The notes: a model not told the origin generated them from the sequence alone. Counted from the stretch's first letter, positions 19,024 to 28,556 are shown. The stretch is 64,000 bases of DNA from Methanomassiliicoccus luminyensis B10 (GCF_000308215.1 NZ_CAJE01000017.1:1-64000), one strand, 5' to 3'. Program-made: numbers and translations.

Positions 19024-19237
19024 CCTCACCTAAGCTCCTGCACTTCCCCATCTCATCCGTGGATTCCTTGGCCCAATAACCGGCGAACGACAGCTTACTG
19101 GATCACTCTCTGAACGATGGGGCTATAATTCCTCTCACATATCCCAGGTCCTTCACGAACATGGAGGAGGTGGCCCGCGTACTATCAACAGACATCGTGA
19201 AGGGTCGAGGAAATTATAATCTGGAACTCTTCGCGAT

Positions 19238-20210
19238 GTGAGAAAAGAGAACACCTCGTTCACATCGTTTGGAGAATTGAAGATGAACGAGGTGTTCGAG
19301 TGCGAGCCGGCGAAGCATGTGCATAAACAACGCGACTGGTTCAAGGTCAGGAAGTACGTTGTAGAACGGATCAGGAAGGGCAATACGCAGTCTCGCGCCG
19401 CATATCTGATCCGGGTGCCGGTGGCGTTCGCAACGAAGAGACGGAACCGCTGGAACGATGCGAGGTGCAGGGATGTGGTTCGCACGCTGTCGATGAGGCC
19501 CCGGACCATAATGGGGGAGAAGAGGCGGTTCGCCGAGAGCATCGCAGATCTAAGGATGAAATATACTTTTCTGGGCACGCAGAAGATCATGACGATGCTC
19601 GACATTGACCTCAATCATCAGAAGGTACGCGAGGTCCTAGTCGAGAATGGTCTCGTGAGACAGGGGCCTAGGAAGCGTCGCGTATGGCGAGCGTCGAGCG
19701 CAAGCATCTGAACTCGCTGTGGCATTGCGATATCAGGGAGGCCGATGATGTCAAGCCCAGGCCCCTATTGATGCTCTTCGACGATCACTCGCAATCCACC
19801 ATCGCGTCGAAGCTCTTGAGGCCGGACACCGCTGAGGTAGTGTCAGAACTGTTAATCGTAACATTGAGTGTCTTTAGCGTCCTCGCCAAATGTTGGCTGA
19901 CCACGCTGCATTTCTACACAACAGGCGGCCGTCCGACTGTTTTCGGATGCACCCGTGAGTTGTTGGGAATCAAGCACATCACGGCCGGCGTTCGCCGGCA
20001 GACCACGTGCGGCAAGATCGAACGCTGGAATCGCTCGCTCCAGGAGGGGTTCATGGACAGGCTGGATGGTACGAGAGGTTCGAGGCGGATCTCCCATAAT
20101 GTCTGGAGTGGTACAGCTGCCACAGGCCTCATCACTCCCCGGTCTGGGATCTCCTGTCGGTGTACTTCATCGATCTCATGAGCATCGATAACTTCGCCAT
20201 GACGACGAAC
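19238..20210 (+). pseudogene. Decayed DDE (rve-type) insertion-sequence transposase
   Basis: Two overlapping frames (19238-19711 and 19684-20181) together read like an IS481/IS3-group transposase. The first gives an N-terminal helical/HTH part. The second begins with the catalytic core: LWHCDIREAD, a FDDHS motif, and the downstream GKIERWNRSLQE containing the third acidic residue. A further frameshift near 20075 and an in-frame stop separate the usual C-terminal end, still readable as LEWYSCHRPHHS in another frame. So the element has at least two frameshifts and is inactive. I could not identify its terminal inverted repeats. It separates two divergent LRR genes. Confidence 0.75.
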
Positions 20211-20258
20211 GTTCACGATGTGCAAAGATAATGCACGTGATGATTTTGGTAAAAAAAC

Positions 20259-20323
20259 TAATATATGCCCCTGCTGATGGAGCATACATCCTACATATCC
20301 AATATGATGGATGATATATCCAA
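20259..20323 (+). promoter_or_regulatory. Promoter of the giant LRR gene with shared motif
   Basis: TAATATAT (20259-20266), then 12 bp, then GGAGCATACATCC (20279-20291), followed by further imperfect CATATCCAA and ATATATCCAA elements up to 20323. This is the same order and orientation relative to the gene as at 18953-19023. Confidence 0.6.
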
Positions 20324-20364
20324 CTAAACGCAAGGATATGTTGGAAAGAGCAGGATTGATTCCG

Positions 20365-23300
20365 ATGACGAGGAATGGCGCATACGACAGCCCGAAAGCA
20401 GGCAGGCCGCTTCTGGCAATGGCCATCATAGCGGTGTTCTGCCTCGTGGCGGGAGCACTGGCAGTGTTGATGTCGAACGACACGTCGGCAGAGAGTTTCG
20501 CGTACGAATACGATGAGGGAACGTACACCCTCACTATAACCGGCGAGGGCGCAATGCCCAACTACACTGATGCATGGGACGGTTCCGGAAGGCCTCAGTG
20601 GTACAACATCAGGAACGATGTCGCGACCGTCGTTATAGGCGACGGAGTCACATCGATCGGCAACTATGCGTTCCAGGACTTCATCTCACTCCAGAAGGTC
20701 GAGTTCGGAGAGGCGAAGATAACCCGCATAGGGAACTATTCTTTCGGAGCATGCAGCGTGCTGCGGTCGTTCACGATGCCTGACACGGTGACAGCGATAG
20801 GGAACTACGCGTTCACGGGATGCAGCCAGCTGAGATCCATTGAGATACCGGCAAGCGTGGGAACCATGGGTACATACTTATTCAACTCATGTTCGAGCCT
20901 CGAAACAGTAACATTCGCCACCGGCACGATCATTGCCAGCATTGAGAATGTGTTCAGGGGCTGCACCGGCCTTAGTTCGATCACCATACCGGACAGCGTC
21001 ACGAACGCAAAATCTGCATTTTACGGCTGTTCCAACCTCGCCTCCGTAACTTTCGGGACCGGTCTGACCGCCATAAGCGACCAGATGTTCTCAAATTGCA
21101 AGAAGCTCGAGACGGTAACACTGCCGGGCACCATCACTCAAATCGGACAGGGGGCATTCTACAAGGCAGGGATCAAATTCATAGATCTTAAGAGCATAAC
21201 ATCGTTTGGCAATTCCGCTTTCAGAGACTGCGTCTCGCTTGAAAGCATAAGCATCCCCGCGGGCACCACTGCCATTCCGCAGCAGATGTTCGACGGATGC
21301 ACGGCGCTTAAGACGGTGGACCTTCCCGGCTCCATCGAAACGATAGGCGGTTCAGCATTCCAGGGAGCCGCTTTGGAGACGTTCAAGGCGCCGGACAAGG
21401 TGAAGGAGCTGGGAGACTATGTGTTCAAAAAATCAAAACTCAAGACCCTGGACCTGAACAACGTTGAGAGCATTGGATACGAGACCTTTGCCTATTGCGC
21501 GAATTTGACCGACGTGGACATAGGTAAGTTGAACACTATAGCCAGAGAGTACTCGTTCAGAAGCTGTACCTCGTTGCAGACGATGAACCTTACAGGGGTC
21601 GATATCACCGACGCATCAGACATGTTCTACGGATGCACGGCGCTTAAGGAGGTGACCCTGGACGACGATGCAACGACCATTCCGGCCGCGATGTTCATGG
21701 GCTGTTCTTCGCTCACGACAGTCAAGATGGGTGACGAAGTGATATCGTTCGGAGCCAGCGCGTTCGCCGGCTGCGAGGCGCTGGAAACCCTAAAGTTCCC
21801 GGCCACGCTTCAAACGATAGACAACAGCGCTCTGAAAGGCACCGGCTTAAAGAGCGTCACCCTCGGCGCGGGAGTGAACTCCATCGGAAGGGGAGCATTT
21901 GAAAAGTGCACTGCCCTGAAAACAGTGGACATGAGCAAGGCCATCAAACTGGAAAAGATATTAGAGGGAACATTCCAGGACTGCACCGCCCTGACGGACG
22001 TGATCTTACCTGAGGGGCTGAAGGAGATATACCAAAATGCGTTCTGTCGCTGCACGTCGCTGAAGGCCATTGATATACCCGCGTCCGTGACCGGACTGGG
22101 CCTCAGCCAATGGGGGTCCAGCAACCAGGGTTCATTCCAGGGATGTTCTGCGTTGGAGACGGTGACGGGAGGGGAGGGGCTGAGCACCGTATACGAATTG
22201 ACGTTTAACGGATGCAAATCGCTTAAGGCCATAGGGTTCGATCTTGCGGAGTCCTCTCCGTTCAAAGTAATGGACGGCGTCCTCTATCAGAAGACAGGGG
22301 AAACTCTGAAGCTCCTGTACCTGCCGGGCGGAAGGACCGGAGCGTTCACGGTCCCTGACGCTGTCACTTCGTTCGGGACCTATGCGTTCACCGGCTGCAG
22401 TATCTCCGAGATAGTGTTCACCGCGAACGTCCCGGACCTCGCCATATCCCTGGCGGGCAACACGAACCTTGTGAAGGTGACGCTGCCCGAAGGAATAGTA
22501 TCTATTGGAGACGGTAGATTGGGACTTGGGATATTCGATGGATGCACAGCGCTGAGGTCCATCACGCTGCCGAGCACGCTCACTACGATAGGTGCTAACT
22601 CATTCAGGGGCACCGGTCTTGAGAACGTAGTCCTTCCCAACAAGGTAAAGACCATGTGGGGTTCTGCATTCGCCAATTGCGTGAACCTGAAGAGCATAAC
22701 CTTGGGATACAACCTCAGTACCATTCACCCAGGTACATTCCAGGGCTGCGCGGCACTGGAGAGCATCGATCTGAGGTATATCGTCACGGTGGAGCAGTAC
22801 GCGTTCAACGGCTGCACCAGCCTCGACGAGATTAAGTTCGGGATATATACACACACCCTGAACAACGCCTTCATCGACTGTACCGCTCTGCAATATGTCT
22901 ACCTCGACGGTGTCGATCTGGCTATAACAGGTAGCTCGTTCTCCGGCTGCACCGCGCTGGGGAAGGTGGTCTTCGGAGAAGGGGTGAAGACAATAGGTCC
23001 GCAGGCGTTCACCAACTGTCCGAACCTCATGAGCATAAATGTGGTCTATGAGAACCCCCACTTCGCGCTGTATGACGGAATGATATTCACTGCGGATTTC
23101 ACCGACATACAGTTCATACCGATGACCAAGACGCATGTCGTCATACCGGACACCGTGAAATATATCCCCGCGATAAGGGACAAGGGCGCGCTCCAGTCGA
23201 TCGTGTTCGGGAGCGGCATAGTGAGGTACGACTATGAAAACTACGAAAACAGGGGCTACCCGCTCGATAGATGCACCGCGCTGGAATCCGTGACCATCGG

Positions 23301-24903
23301 CAAAGGGGCGTTATATGTGGGCGGCCTGACTTTCGCCTCCTGTCCCAACCTGAAGGAGGTCATACTTCCGGAGGGTCTGTTGGAGATATCCGGTTCGGTG
23401 TTCGAGGGCTGCACAGGGCTGAAGCAGGTAGTCATACCCAGCACCGTGACCAAGATCACCAGTGGTGCCTTCGGGGGATGCACCAATCTGACAAAGATAG
23501 AGATCGCTCCGGCGGAAGCGCCCAGAGAGAACGTCCTGTTCGTGAAGAACGGCGTGGTGTACAATGCCACTGGAACGATGCAGTGCTATGCTCCCGGACT
23601 GAGGGACATAGTCGTGCCGGACGAGGTCAAGAAGCTGTCAAGCTTCGATAGTGATCCGAACCTGAGATCGGTGGTCATAGGCACCGGGGTGACAGAGATA
23701 AGTACCTCCGGATCGTCCGGGTACTGTTCGTTCGGTTACAGCTCGATCGAGACGCTGGTCCTCGGTCCGAGGGTCGTGAAGATCGACGGATGGGCAGTGC
23801 TGTACTGCCCCAACCTGAAGGACATCTACATCACCGGCTCCGTCCCGCCGGCGTTCACTGAAAATGTGTTCAAGGGCATGAGCTCGGATCAGGTGGTGAA
23901 CATACACTCGGTGCACGGAGAGGGATTCATTACCGGACTTGAGGACTCGCCTACCTTCGTGTACACGACGTGGGGCATGAAGGTGACCTTCAACGCTCCT
24001 GAAGTCGGTATCGTGGTGGACGTGAACCCGCTTCCCTACGTAGCGTTCGACGGGAACGCCACGTTCACGATATCTCCGGCCAAGGGATATCGTATGCAAG
24101 TATCCGCCACCGTGGGCACGCTCACCAACGTGGGGAACGTGTACACCCTGTACAACATCACCGAGGATACCGTTATAACCGTAGCTGCCGAGTTCGTGGG
24201 AACGATCGATGTTGACGTCGATGATATACTCACCGACGGAAAGATCGATGCCGACAAGCTGCTCGACCTCCTGACCGGGCCGGGATACAACCCGGACGGA
24301 GTGAACATCAGGATGGACAAGGGCAGCCTGTACCAGATACCGGCGGAGGCGTTCGCGTCATCGGCAGGAAAGCATCTGTCGGTGACCATATACGACGGAG
24401 CCACCGTCATATACACCTGGACGTTCGATACGTCGGGAGCGATGGGGACGGCGTCGAACATGAACCTCGCCATAACTTCCGCGTTGTACGGTTCCGGCGA
24501 TGCCCTGGACCAGGCGGTGAAGGAGTACATCGAGAAGAACGGGAAAGCGGGCAAAGCGATCTACCTGAACTTCGCAGCTTCCGGCACCCTCCCTTATGAA
24601 AGCATAATAAAATACTTCGTGGGGAAGGAATACGCCGGACAGACGTTCTCGCTGTTCTACTACGGGTCGGCGGAGCTGGTGAACCAGGATCAGACGGTGA
24701 CGGTGGACGGCGACGGGTACGCGGAGATGCGGATAGCGCACCTCTCCTCCTACGTCCTGATAACGGACGACATGGCGGCCGGTAAAGGCGAGGGCGGTGA
24801 CGACAGTGTGCTCATCATCGGCGCCGTCGTGGCCATCGTGGCTGTTATCGGCGTCCTGGCATTGTTCCTGGTAAGGAGGCGGAATACTCCGAAGCAGAAA
24901 TGA
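20365..24903 (+). CDS. Giant BspA-type leucine-rich-repeat surface protein, about 1,512 aa
   Basis: Exported adhesin-like protein. Order: signal peptide with hydrophobic core LLAMAIIAVFCLVAGALAVL; N-domain FAYEYDEGTYTLTITGEGAMPNY; roughly 45 LRR_5 repeats (IG..AF.GC..L..V.LP) to about residue 1190; a beta-rich domain resembling the InlB/B-repeat style (MKVTFNAPEVGIVV..., about 1,210-1,280); a C-terminal alpha/beta region; and a final membrane helix (DDSVLIIGAVVAIVAVIGVLALFLV) with an RRRN tail. Upstream ATGs at 20311 and 20338 are open, but ATG 20365 has AGGA at 9 nt and lies beyond the regulatory motif. It is the largest gene in the window; the likely role is binding host or community surfaces. 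Confidence 0.9.
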   Translation: MTRNGAYDSPKAGRPLLAMAIIAVFCLVAGALAVLMSNDTSAESFAYEYDEGTYTLTITGEGAMPNYTDAWDGSGRPQWYNIRNDVATVVIGDGVTSIGNYAFQDFISLQKVEFGEAKITRIGNYSFGACSVLRSFTMPDTVTAIGNYAFTGCSQLRSIEIPASVGTMGTYLFNSCSSLETVTFATGTIIASIENVFRGCTGLSSITIPDSVTNAKSAFYGCSNLASVTFGTGLTAISDQMFSNCKKLETVTLPGTITQIGQGAFYKAGIKFIDLKSITSFGNSAFRDCVSLESISIPAGTTAIPQQMFDGCTALKTVDLPGSIETIGGSAFQGAALETFKAPDKVKELGDYVFKKSKLKTLDLNNVESIGYETFAYCANLTDVDIGKLNTIAREYSFRSCTSLQTMNLTGVDITDASDMFYGCTALKEVTLDDDATTIPAAMFMGCSSLTTVKMGDEVISFGASAFAGCEALETLKFPATLQTIDNSALKGTGLKSVTLGAGVNSIGRGAFEKCTALKTVDMSKAIKLEKILEGTFQDCTALTDVILPEGLKEIYQNAFCRCTSLKAIDIPASVTGLGLSQWGSSNQGSFQGCSALETVTGGEGLSTVYELTFNGCKSLKAIGFDLAESSPFKVMDGVLYQKTGETLKLLYLPGGRTGAFTVPDAVTSFGTYAFTGCSISEIVFTANVPDLAISLAGNTNLVKVTLPEGIVSIGDGRLGLGIFDGCTALRSITLPSTLTTIGANSFRGTGLENVVLPNKVKTMWGSAFANCVNLKSITLGYNLSTIHPGTFQGCAALESIDLRYIVTVEQYAFNGCTSLDEIKFGIYTHTLNNAFIDCTALQYVYLDGVDLAITGSSFSGCTALGKVVFGEGVKTIGPQAFTNCPNLMSINVVYENPHFALYDGMIFTADFTDIQFIPMTKTHVVIPDTVKYIPAIRDKGALQSIVFGSGIVRYDYENYENRGYPLDRCTALESVTIGKGALYVGGLTFASCPNLKEVILPEGLLEISGSVFEGCTGLKQVVIPSTVTKITSGAFGGCTNLTKIEIAPAEAPRENVLFVKNGVVYNATGTMQCYAPGLRDIVVPDEVKKLSSFDSDPNLRSVVIGTGVTEISTSGSSGYCSFGYSSIETLVLGPRVVKIDGWAVLYCPNLKDIYITGSVPPAFTENVFKGMSSDQVVNIHSVHGEGFITGLEDSPTFVYTTWGMKVTFNAPEVGIVVDVNPLPYVAFDGNATFTISPAKGYRMQVSATVGTLTNVGNVYTLYNITEDTVITVAAEFVGTIDVDVDDILTDGKIDADKLLDLLTGPGYNPDGVNIRMDKGSLYQIPAEAFASSAGKHLSVTIYDGATVIYTWTFDTSGAMGTASNMNLAITSALYGSGDALDQAVKEYIEKNGKAGKAIYLNFAASGTLPYESIIKYFVGKEYAGQTFSLFYYGSAELVNQDQTVTVDGDGYAEMRIAHLSSYVLITDDMAAGKGEGGDDSVLIIGAVVAIVAVIGVLALFLVRRRNTPKQK

Positions 24904-24924
24904 GCACGCCTCTGCAAACCTCTT

Positions 24925-24940
24925 AACTCCTCTTTTTTCT
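24925..24940 (+). terminator. T-rich terminator of the giant LRR gene
   Basis: AACTCCTCTTTTTTCT follows the stop codon by about 20 bp; archaeal termination commonly needs only such a T-rich tract. Confidence 0.45.
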
Positions 24941-25029
24941 ATAAAGTGGTGTCAGTGAAATGGCTGGGTCACAAATTCGAATCGGTCAATTCAATACAGT
25001 AATAGTTAAAATCTTAAATTATCCAGAGC

Positions 25030-26097
25030 ATGCCTGGGCACATGGGTGGGAAGATTAAGAGCACGATCACCGCCGTAGCGATTATGGCTCTGCTGTTCTT
25101 TGGCATCTACGCAGGCGTGATGACATACTCAGGTCACGATCCTCCCTATTCGACGGTCACTTCGAAGAGCATGCAGCACGAGGATGGGCGCTCTCATCTC
25201 GGAGCGATCGATACGGGAGACATGGTCTTGGTGCGCGACAAATCAAAGACCCCGATAGTTTCGTATCTTGAGGGTCGCAGCATCGGTTATTCCAAGTTCG
25301 GAGATTATGGCAGTGTGATCGTCTATGAAAGAGGGAATGATCGAAATCCCGTAATACATAGGGCTTTGATGTACATTGAAATAGTGCCAGATGGCGGGAA
25401 CAAAGCGGTCAAGGTCTATTATTTGAATAAATATCTGGACGAAGCCGGGGCCCCCATGTGGTCGTGCAGCACCGGATCCGTGGACCCGAATTCGCTGTCA
25501 GGCAGGCTCACGCTGTTCGATATGGGCTACAACAGCAAAGATGTGGTTGTCGATCTAGATCCGATAATCTCCAATAATGATATCGGGGCCGCTGGATACA
25601 TCACAAAAGGGGACAACAACGACGATGTCGATCAGCCGTTCATCTCGCCTCTCGTCACCTATGAGATGATAGAATCTGTTCCCGTTGCAGAGATCCCTTG
25701 GTTGGGATGCTTGAAATTGATAATCGACGGAAAAGCCTCGACAGTAAACGAGAACGTTCCGAACAGCCTTCCGTATCTGGGGATCGTTATTCTGAGCATT
25801 ACCATCGTATGGGCAGCCGCGGCAGAGATATTATTTTTCGTTCGCAGAATGAGCCTAGACTCCCCCCTCCATGATAACAAGGACCAAGTAGGCGACGGGG
25901 GCCTCGACCCCCAATGCCTCGAGCAGCTCCCGCCGCAGCTAGATGATCTTGTCGACGCGCCGCTCCCGCCCCAGCCTGGTCACATTCAGCAGGCCGAGGA
26001 TGCGCAAAATCGCGTCCGTCCATATCTTCCCCAGCAGGTCGACCTTCCTCGCTCGGTTCAGCAACAGGGAGAGGAACAGCACGAAGAATACCCTTGA
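25030..26097 (+). CDS. Archaeal signal peptidase I-like protein with an anomalous C-terminal tail
   Basis: Membrane-bound S26 signal peptidase, expected to cleave Sec signal peptides of the neighbouring surface proteins. Membrane helix at residues 10-30; catalytic Ser in TSKSMQ (about residue 48); a conserved DTGDMVLVR strand; catalytic His in VIHRAL; TKGDNND near residue 197, the conserved Asp box of the archaeal/ER type (Ser-His-Asp). A second membrane helix (about 250-272) is where such proteins normally end. The remaining 75 residues are rich in Pro, Gln and Asp and are the antisense of a transposase fragment (25880-26110), so the original 3' end appears to have been replaced. Confidence 0.8.
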   Translation: MPGHMGGKIKSTITAVAIMALLFFGIYAGVMTYSGHDPPYSTVTSKSMQHEDGRSHLGAIDTGDMVLVRDKSKTPIVSYLEGRSIGYSKFGDYGSVIVYERGNDRNPVIHRALMYIEIVPDGGNKAVKVYYLNKYLDEAGAPMWSCSTGSVDPNSLSGRLTLFDMGYNSKDVVVDLDPIISNNDIGAAGYITKGDNNDDVDQPFISPLVTYEMIESVPVAEIPWLGCLKLIIDGKASTVNENVPNSLPYLGIVILSITIVWAAAAEILFFVRRMSLDSPLHDNKDQVGDGGLDPQCLEQLPPQLDDLVDAPLPPQPGHIQQAEDAQNRVRPYLPQQVDLPRSVQQQGEEQHEEYP

Positions 26098-26110
26098 ATC
26101 GTGGCCGGGC
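25880..26110 (-). pseudogene. C-terminal remnant of an IS1634-like transposase
   Basis: The minus strand, read from 26110, gives HDSRVFFVLFLSLLLNR, then KVDLLGKIWTDAILRIL, then RRVDKII, a stop, and LRRELLEALGVEAP. This order (G/H-D-S/G-R-L-F..F-SL, then a helical block, then K-x-R-x-LEALGV-x-P) matches the C-terminal end of IS1634-group transposases as I know them. An internal stop and the missing upstream part show it is a dead fragment. It overlaps, antisense, the odd tail of the signal peptidase gene. Confidence 0.5.
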
Positions 26111-26187
26111 CGGCTACGCGAAGGGGCAGCGCCTGCAAATCATCTTTGGGTCGGAGAAATCGTCCTTGACCCGGTCCCTCTGCCTTC

Positions 26188-26236
26188 ATCATCTAGCTAA
26201 CGTCAAGAGTGGCCCCGGCTGGCCCACTCAACTTCT
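26188..26236. repeat. Dispersed hairpin repeat, copy 3 (diverged)
   Basis: CATCTAGCTA, 14-nt spacer, CCCGGCTGGCCCACTCAA, then CTTCTAA. It has lost two bases in the GGCTGAGCC core. Same orientation as the other copies, 130 bp 3' of the minus-strand beta-helix gene. Confidence 0.65.
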
Positions 26237-26365
26237 AAACACCAATAAGCTCTGAGAACGGACTGTCGGGACGGTGTTTCGGATCAGAAAAAGAAGAGCG
26301 GGAAGAGGTTTCAGATGAGGTCCGTGACCTCTTTTCGAGCTCACTTCATCGGTGCGGCTGCCTAA

Positions 26366-28333
26366 CTACCACCACGGGAAGGCGGGGAAGGAGAATACCG
26401 GGCTCGTGACGACCGGCTCGATCGCCGGCATGCCAACGTTCATGGCCACTGTCGTCCAGCTTGCGAAAAATACTACACCACTGGAGTAGTAGAAGCTGTA
26501 CGGCATGTGGGGGGGCGGCTCAGGCCCCGGCTCAGGAACGTAGTAGTTCTCGCCACCGATCCAGATCCCACTTCCGTCGCAGATGTTGTTCCGCTCGACG
26601 ACGATGTCACCGAACTCCGCTCCGTTCATGCGGAACGGGTCCCCGCCGTTGTGGCAGAGGATGTTGTCCGTTACGGTAACGTCGCCATAGTTCGCTCCGT
26701 CGAAGCAGACACCATGACCGCCGTTGTGCTGGACGTTGTTGTCGATGACAGTAACGTCACCATAGTCGTTGGCGTCGAAGCATATCCCGGCATTGGTGTT
26801 GTTGTGGACGAAGTTCCCTGAGACGAGGACGTCACCGATATCGCCATCGGCCGCGCTCACGAAGATCCCATCGCCGCCGTTGTTCTCCGCCGCGTTGGCG
26901 TCGATTACGACGCTGCCTATTTCAGCGCCCCCAGGGCCGACGGAGATGTGGATGCCAGAGACAGAATTTCTGCTGGCAACATTGTCCTCTACGACGATGC
27001 CGTCCATACTGCCGTTGCTGGCGTGGACGTAGATGCCGCTGTCGCTGTTGTCGTTTGCGGTGTTCCCTTCGATGGCGACCTCGCCGATCTCGGTGCCGAC
27101 GACATAGAGACCCACATAGCGGTTGTTCTCAGCGGTGTTGCCGATGACGGAGACATTCTCTATGCCCTCGAAGGAGTAAACGAATATCCCGTTGCCGTTC
27201 TCGCTCCCGCTGGCTACATTGTCCACTATGGTCACGTTCCCGAGGCCGTAGGCGCTGAGGTAGATGCCATCATAGGCGTTGTCCTCGAACACATTGCCCC
27301 TGACCGTGGCAGTGCCTATCTCCTCGACGACGAGGATATCGACACCGTAGCCGCCGTTGTCTCTGACAGTGTTGTCCTCGACAAGGATGCTGCCGATGCC
27401 GCCGACGGAAGTGCTGACGAGCACACCGTAGCCTGAGTTGCCCGACACATTGTTGCCGCTCATCGCGACGCTCGGGAGATCGTTGTAGGCATAGATGGAA
27501 ACACCATAGCCGCCGTTGTCGTTGACGATGTTGTCCTCGATGACGATATTCTCGAAGTTGGTGTCCGCATCGCTTACTTGGATGTAGATGCCTACGTTCT
27601 GGTTGCCCTCTACGGTGTTCCTCCGGACCTCTACGCTGCCGATGTCACTGCTGTACCCAACCAGATAGATGCCGTTCTGCCCGTTGTCACTTACGACGTT
27701 GTCCTCGATGGTGACCTCCTCGGTATCGAAGCCAGTATATGTGGCCATGATGCCGATGGCGTCATTGTCGGTAATGACATTCCCACTTATGACGGGCTCA
27801 TCACAATTGGTCAGCGATATCGCGTAGTAGTTCTCCGAGAATTCGGAATCGCGAATATCGACCTCGGCCCCGGTGGCCGAGACGGCAGTCAGTGCGTGGT
27901 GGAACACGGCGTTGCTTATCGATACGGTGGGAGCGGAGGTCGTGCCCAAAACGGCAGTGATGCCCGTCCAATAATCGGTTGCGTTCGTGACCGCGTTGGC
28001 GTCGAACAGCACCGGCGATGCTGCCGTACCTTCGACGACGAGGCTTCCGCCTTGGACATATATCCCGGCGCCGGCCTCGAACAGCACGATCACACCTTCC
28101 TGTATTGTCAGAGTAACGCCGTCCGGGACTATCAATTGGCCGGTGACCACATAGGTCTCACCTGTAACCCACACGGTATCTCCAGGCAGTGTTCCGCTCA
28201 CATCATGCGTTGCCGCGCTGACGTTCGCTGGGCTCAGCAGGAACGACAAGGCCAATGCCAAGATCAACGCGGACGCCAACGTCCGTTTGGCCATGGGCCC
28301 CTTCAGCGCTTTCGCTAAACTGTTCGCTCTCAT
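26366..28333 (-). CDS. Right-handed parallel beta-helix surface protein (NosD/PbH1 type)
   Basis: 655 aa. Signal peptide at residues 15-41 (TLASALILALALSFLLSPANVSA). From about residue 110 to 600 there are some 18 beta-helix coils with the pattern (I/V)-x-DN-x-V-x-(D/G)-N-x2-(Y/D)-GI-x-(V/I), period 25-30 residues. Such proteins bind or cleave polysaccharides, but no catalytic residues can be assigned. Unusually there is no C-terminal membrane anchor; the protein ends in a Pro- and aromatic-rich segment, SPVFSFPAFPWW. AGAGGT precedes ATG 28333 by 8 nt. The promoter region near 28395-28420 has TTTTAAATAC on the minus strand. Confidence 0.85.
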   Translation of the reverse strand: MRANSLAKALKGPMAKRTLASALILALALSFLLSPANVSAATHDVSGTLPGDTVWVTGETYVVTGQLIVPDGVTLTIQEGVIVLFEAGAGIYVQGGSLVVEGTAASPVLFDANAVTNATDYWTGITAVLGTTSAPTVSISNAVFHHALTAVSATGAEVDIRDSEFSENYYAISLTNCDEPVISGNVITDNDAIGIMATYTGFDTEEVTIEDNVVSDNGQNGIYLVGYSSDIGSVEVRRNTVEGNQNVGIYIQVSDADTNFENIVIEDNIVNDNGGYGVSIYAYNDLPSVAMSGNNVSGNSGYGVLVSTSVGGIGSILVEDNTVRDNGGYGVDILVVEEIGTATVRGNVFEDNAYDGIYLSAYGLGNVTIVDNVASGSENGNGIFVYSFEGIENVSVIGNTAENNRYVGLYVVGTEIGEVAIEGNTANDNSDSGIYVHASNGSMDGIVVEDNVASRNSVSGIHISVGPGGAEIGSVVIDANAAENNGGDGIFVSAADGDIGDVLVSGNFVHNNTNAGICFDANDYGDVTVIDNNVQHNGGHGVCFDGANYGDVTVTDNILCHNGGDPFRMNGAEFGDIVVERNNICDGSGIWIGGENYYVPEPGPEPPPHMPYSFYYSSGVVFFASWTTVAMNVGMPAIEPVVTSPVFSFPAFPWW

Positions 28334-28478
28334 ATATCGAACCTCTCCTAGACAATGCTGTAGATTATCTAGAGCGAGAAATGTTTGTTATTCATGGTAT
28401 TTAAAATTTTTTAATTAAAAGAAATCAACAGGAATACTGGCCCTGCGCCATATGGGGACGATTAGTTCTCGGTTATTG

Positions 28479-28535
28479 CCATCTGGCTCAGGAGATAAGT
28501 GGTCTCCCGGCTGAGCCCATTCATGATTCTATCTG
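28479..28535. repeat. Dispersed hairpin repeat, copy 4
   Basis: CATCTGGCTC, 16-nt spacer, CCCGGCTGAGCCCATTCAT, then GATTCTATC. It lies 75 bp beyond the 3' end of the aldehyde dehydrogenase gene, after that gene's terminator. Confidence 0.75.
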
Positions 28536-28556
28536 CTAAATACTAAAAATGATTAG

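Noticed and set aside
9334-24903. Internal LRR periodicity as tandem DNA repeat or recombination array
   Set aside because: The repeats are conserved at protein level (about 23 residues) but diverged in DNA, so they are a protein-fold feature rather than a DNA array.
28361-28371. 11-bp palindrome TAGATTATCTA upstream of the beta-helix gene
   Set aside because: Short, AT-rich and not repeated at other promoters; expected by chance in such DNA.
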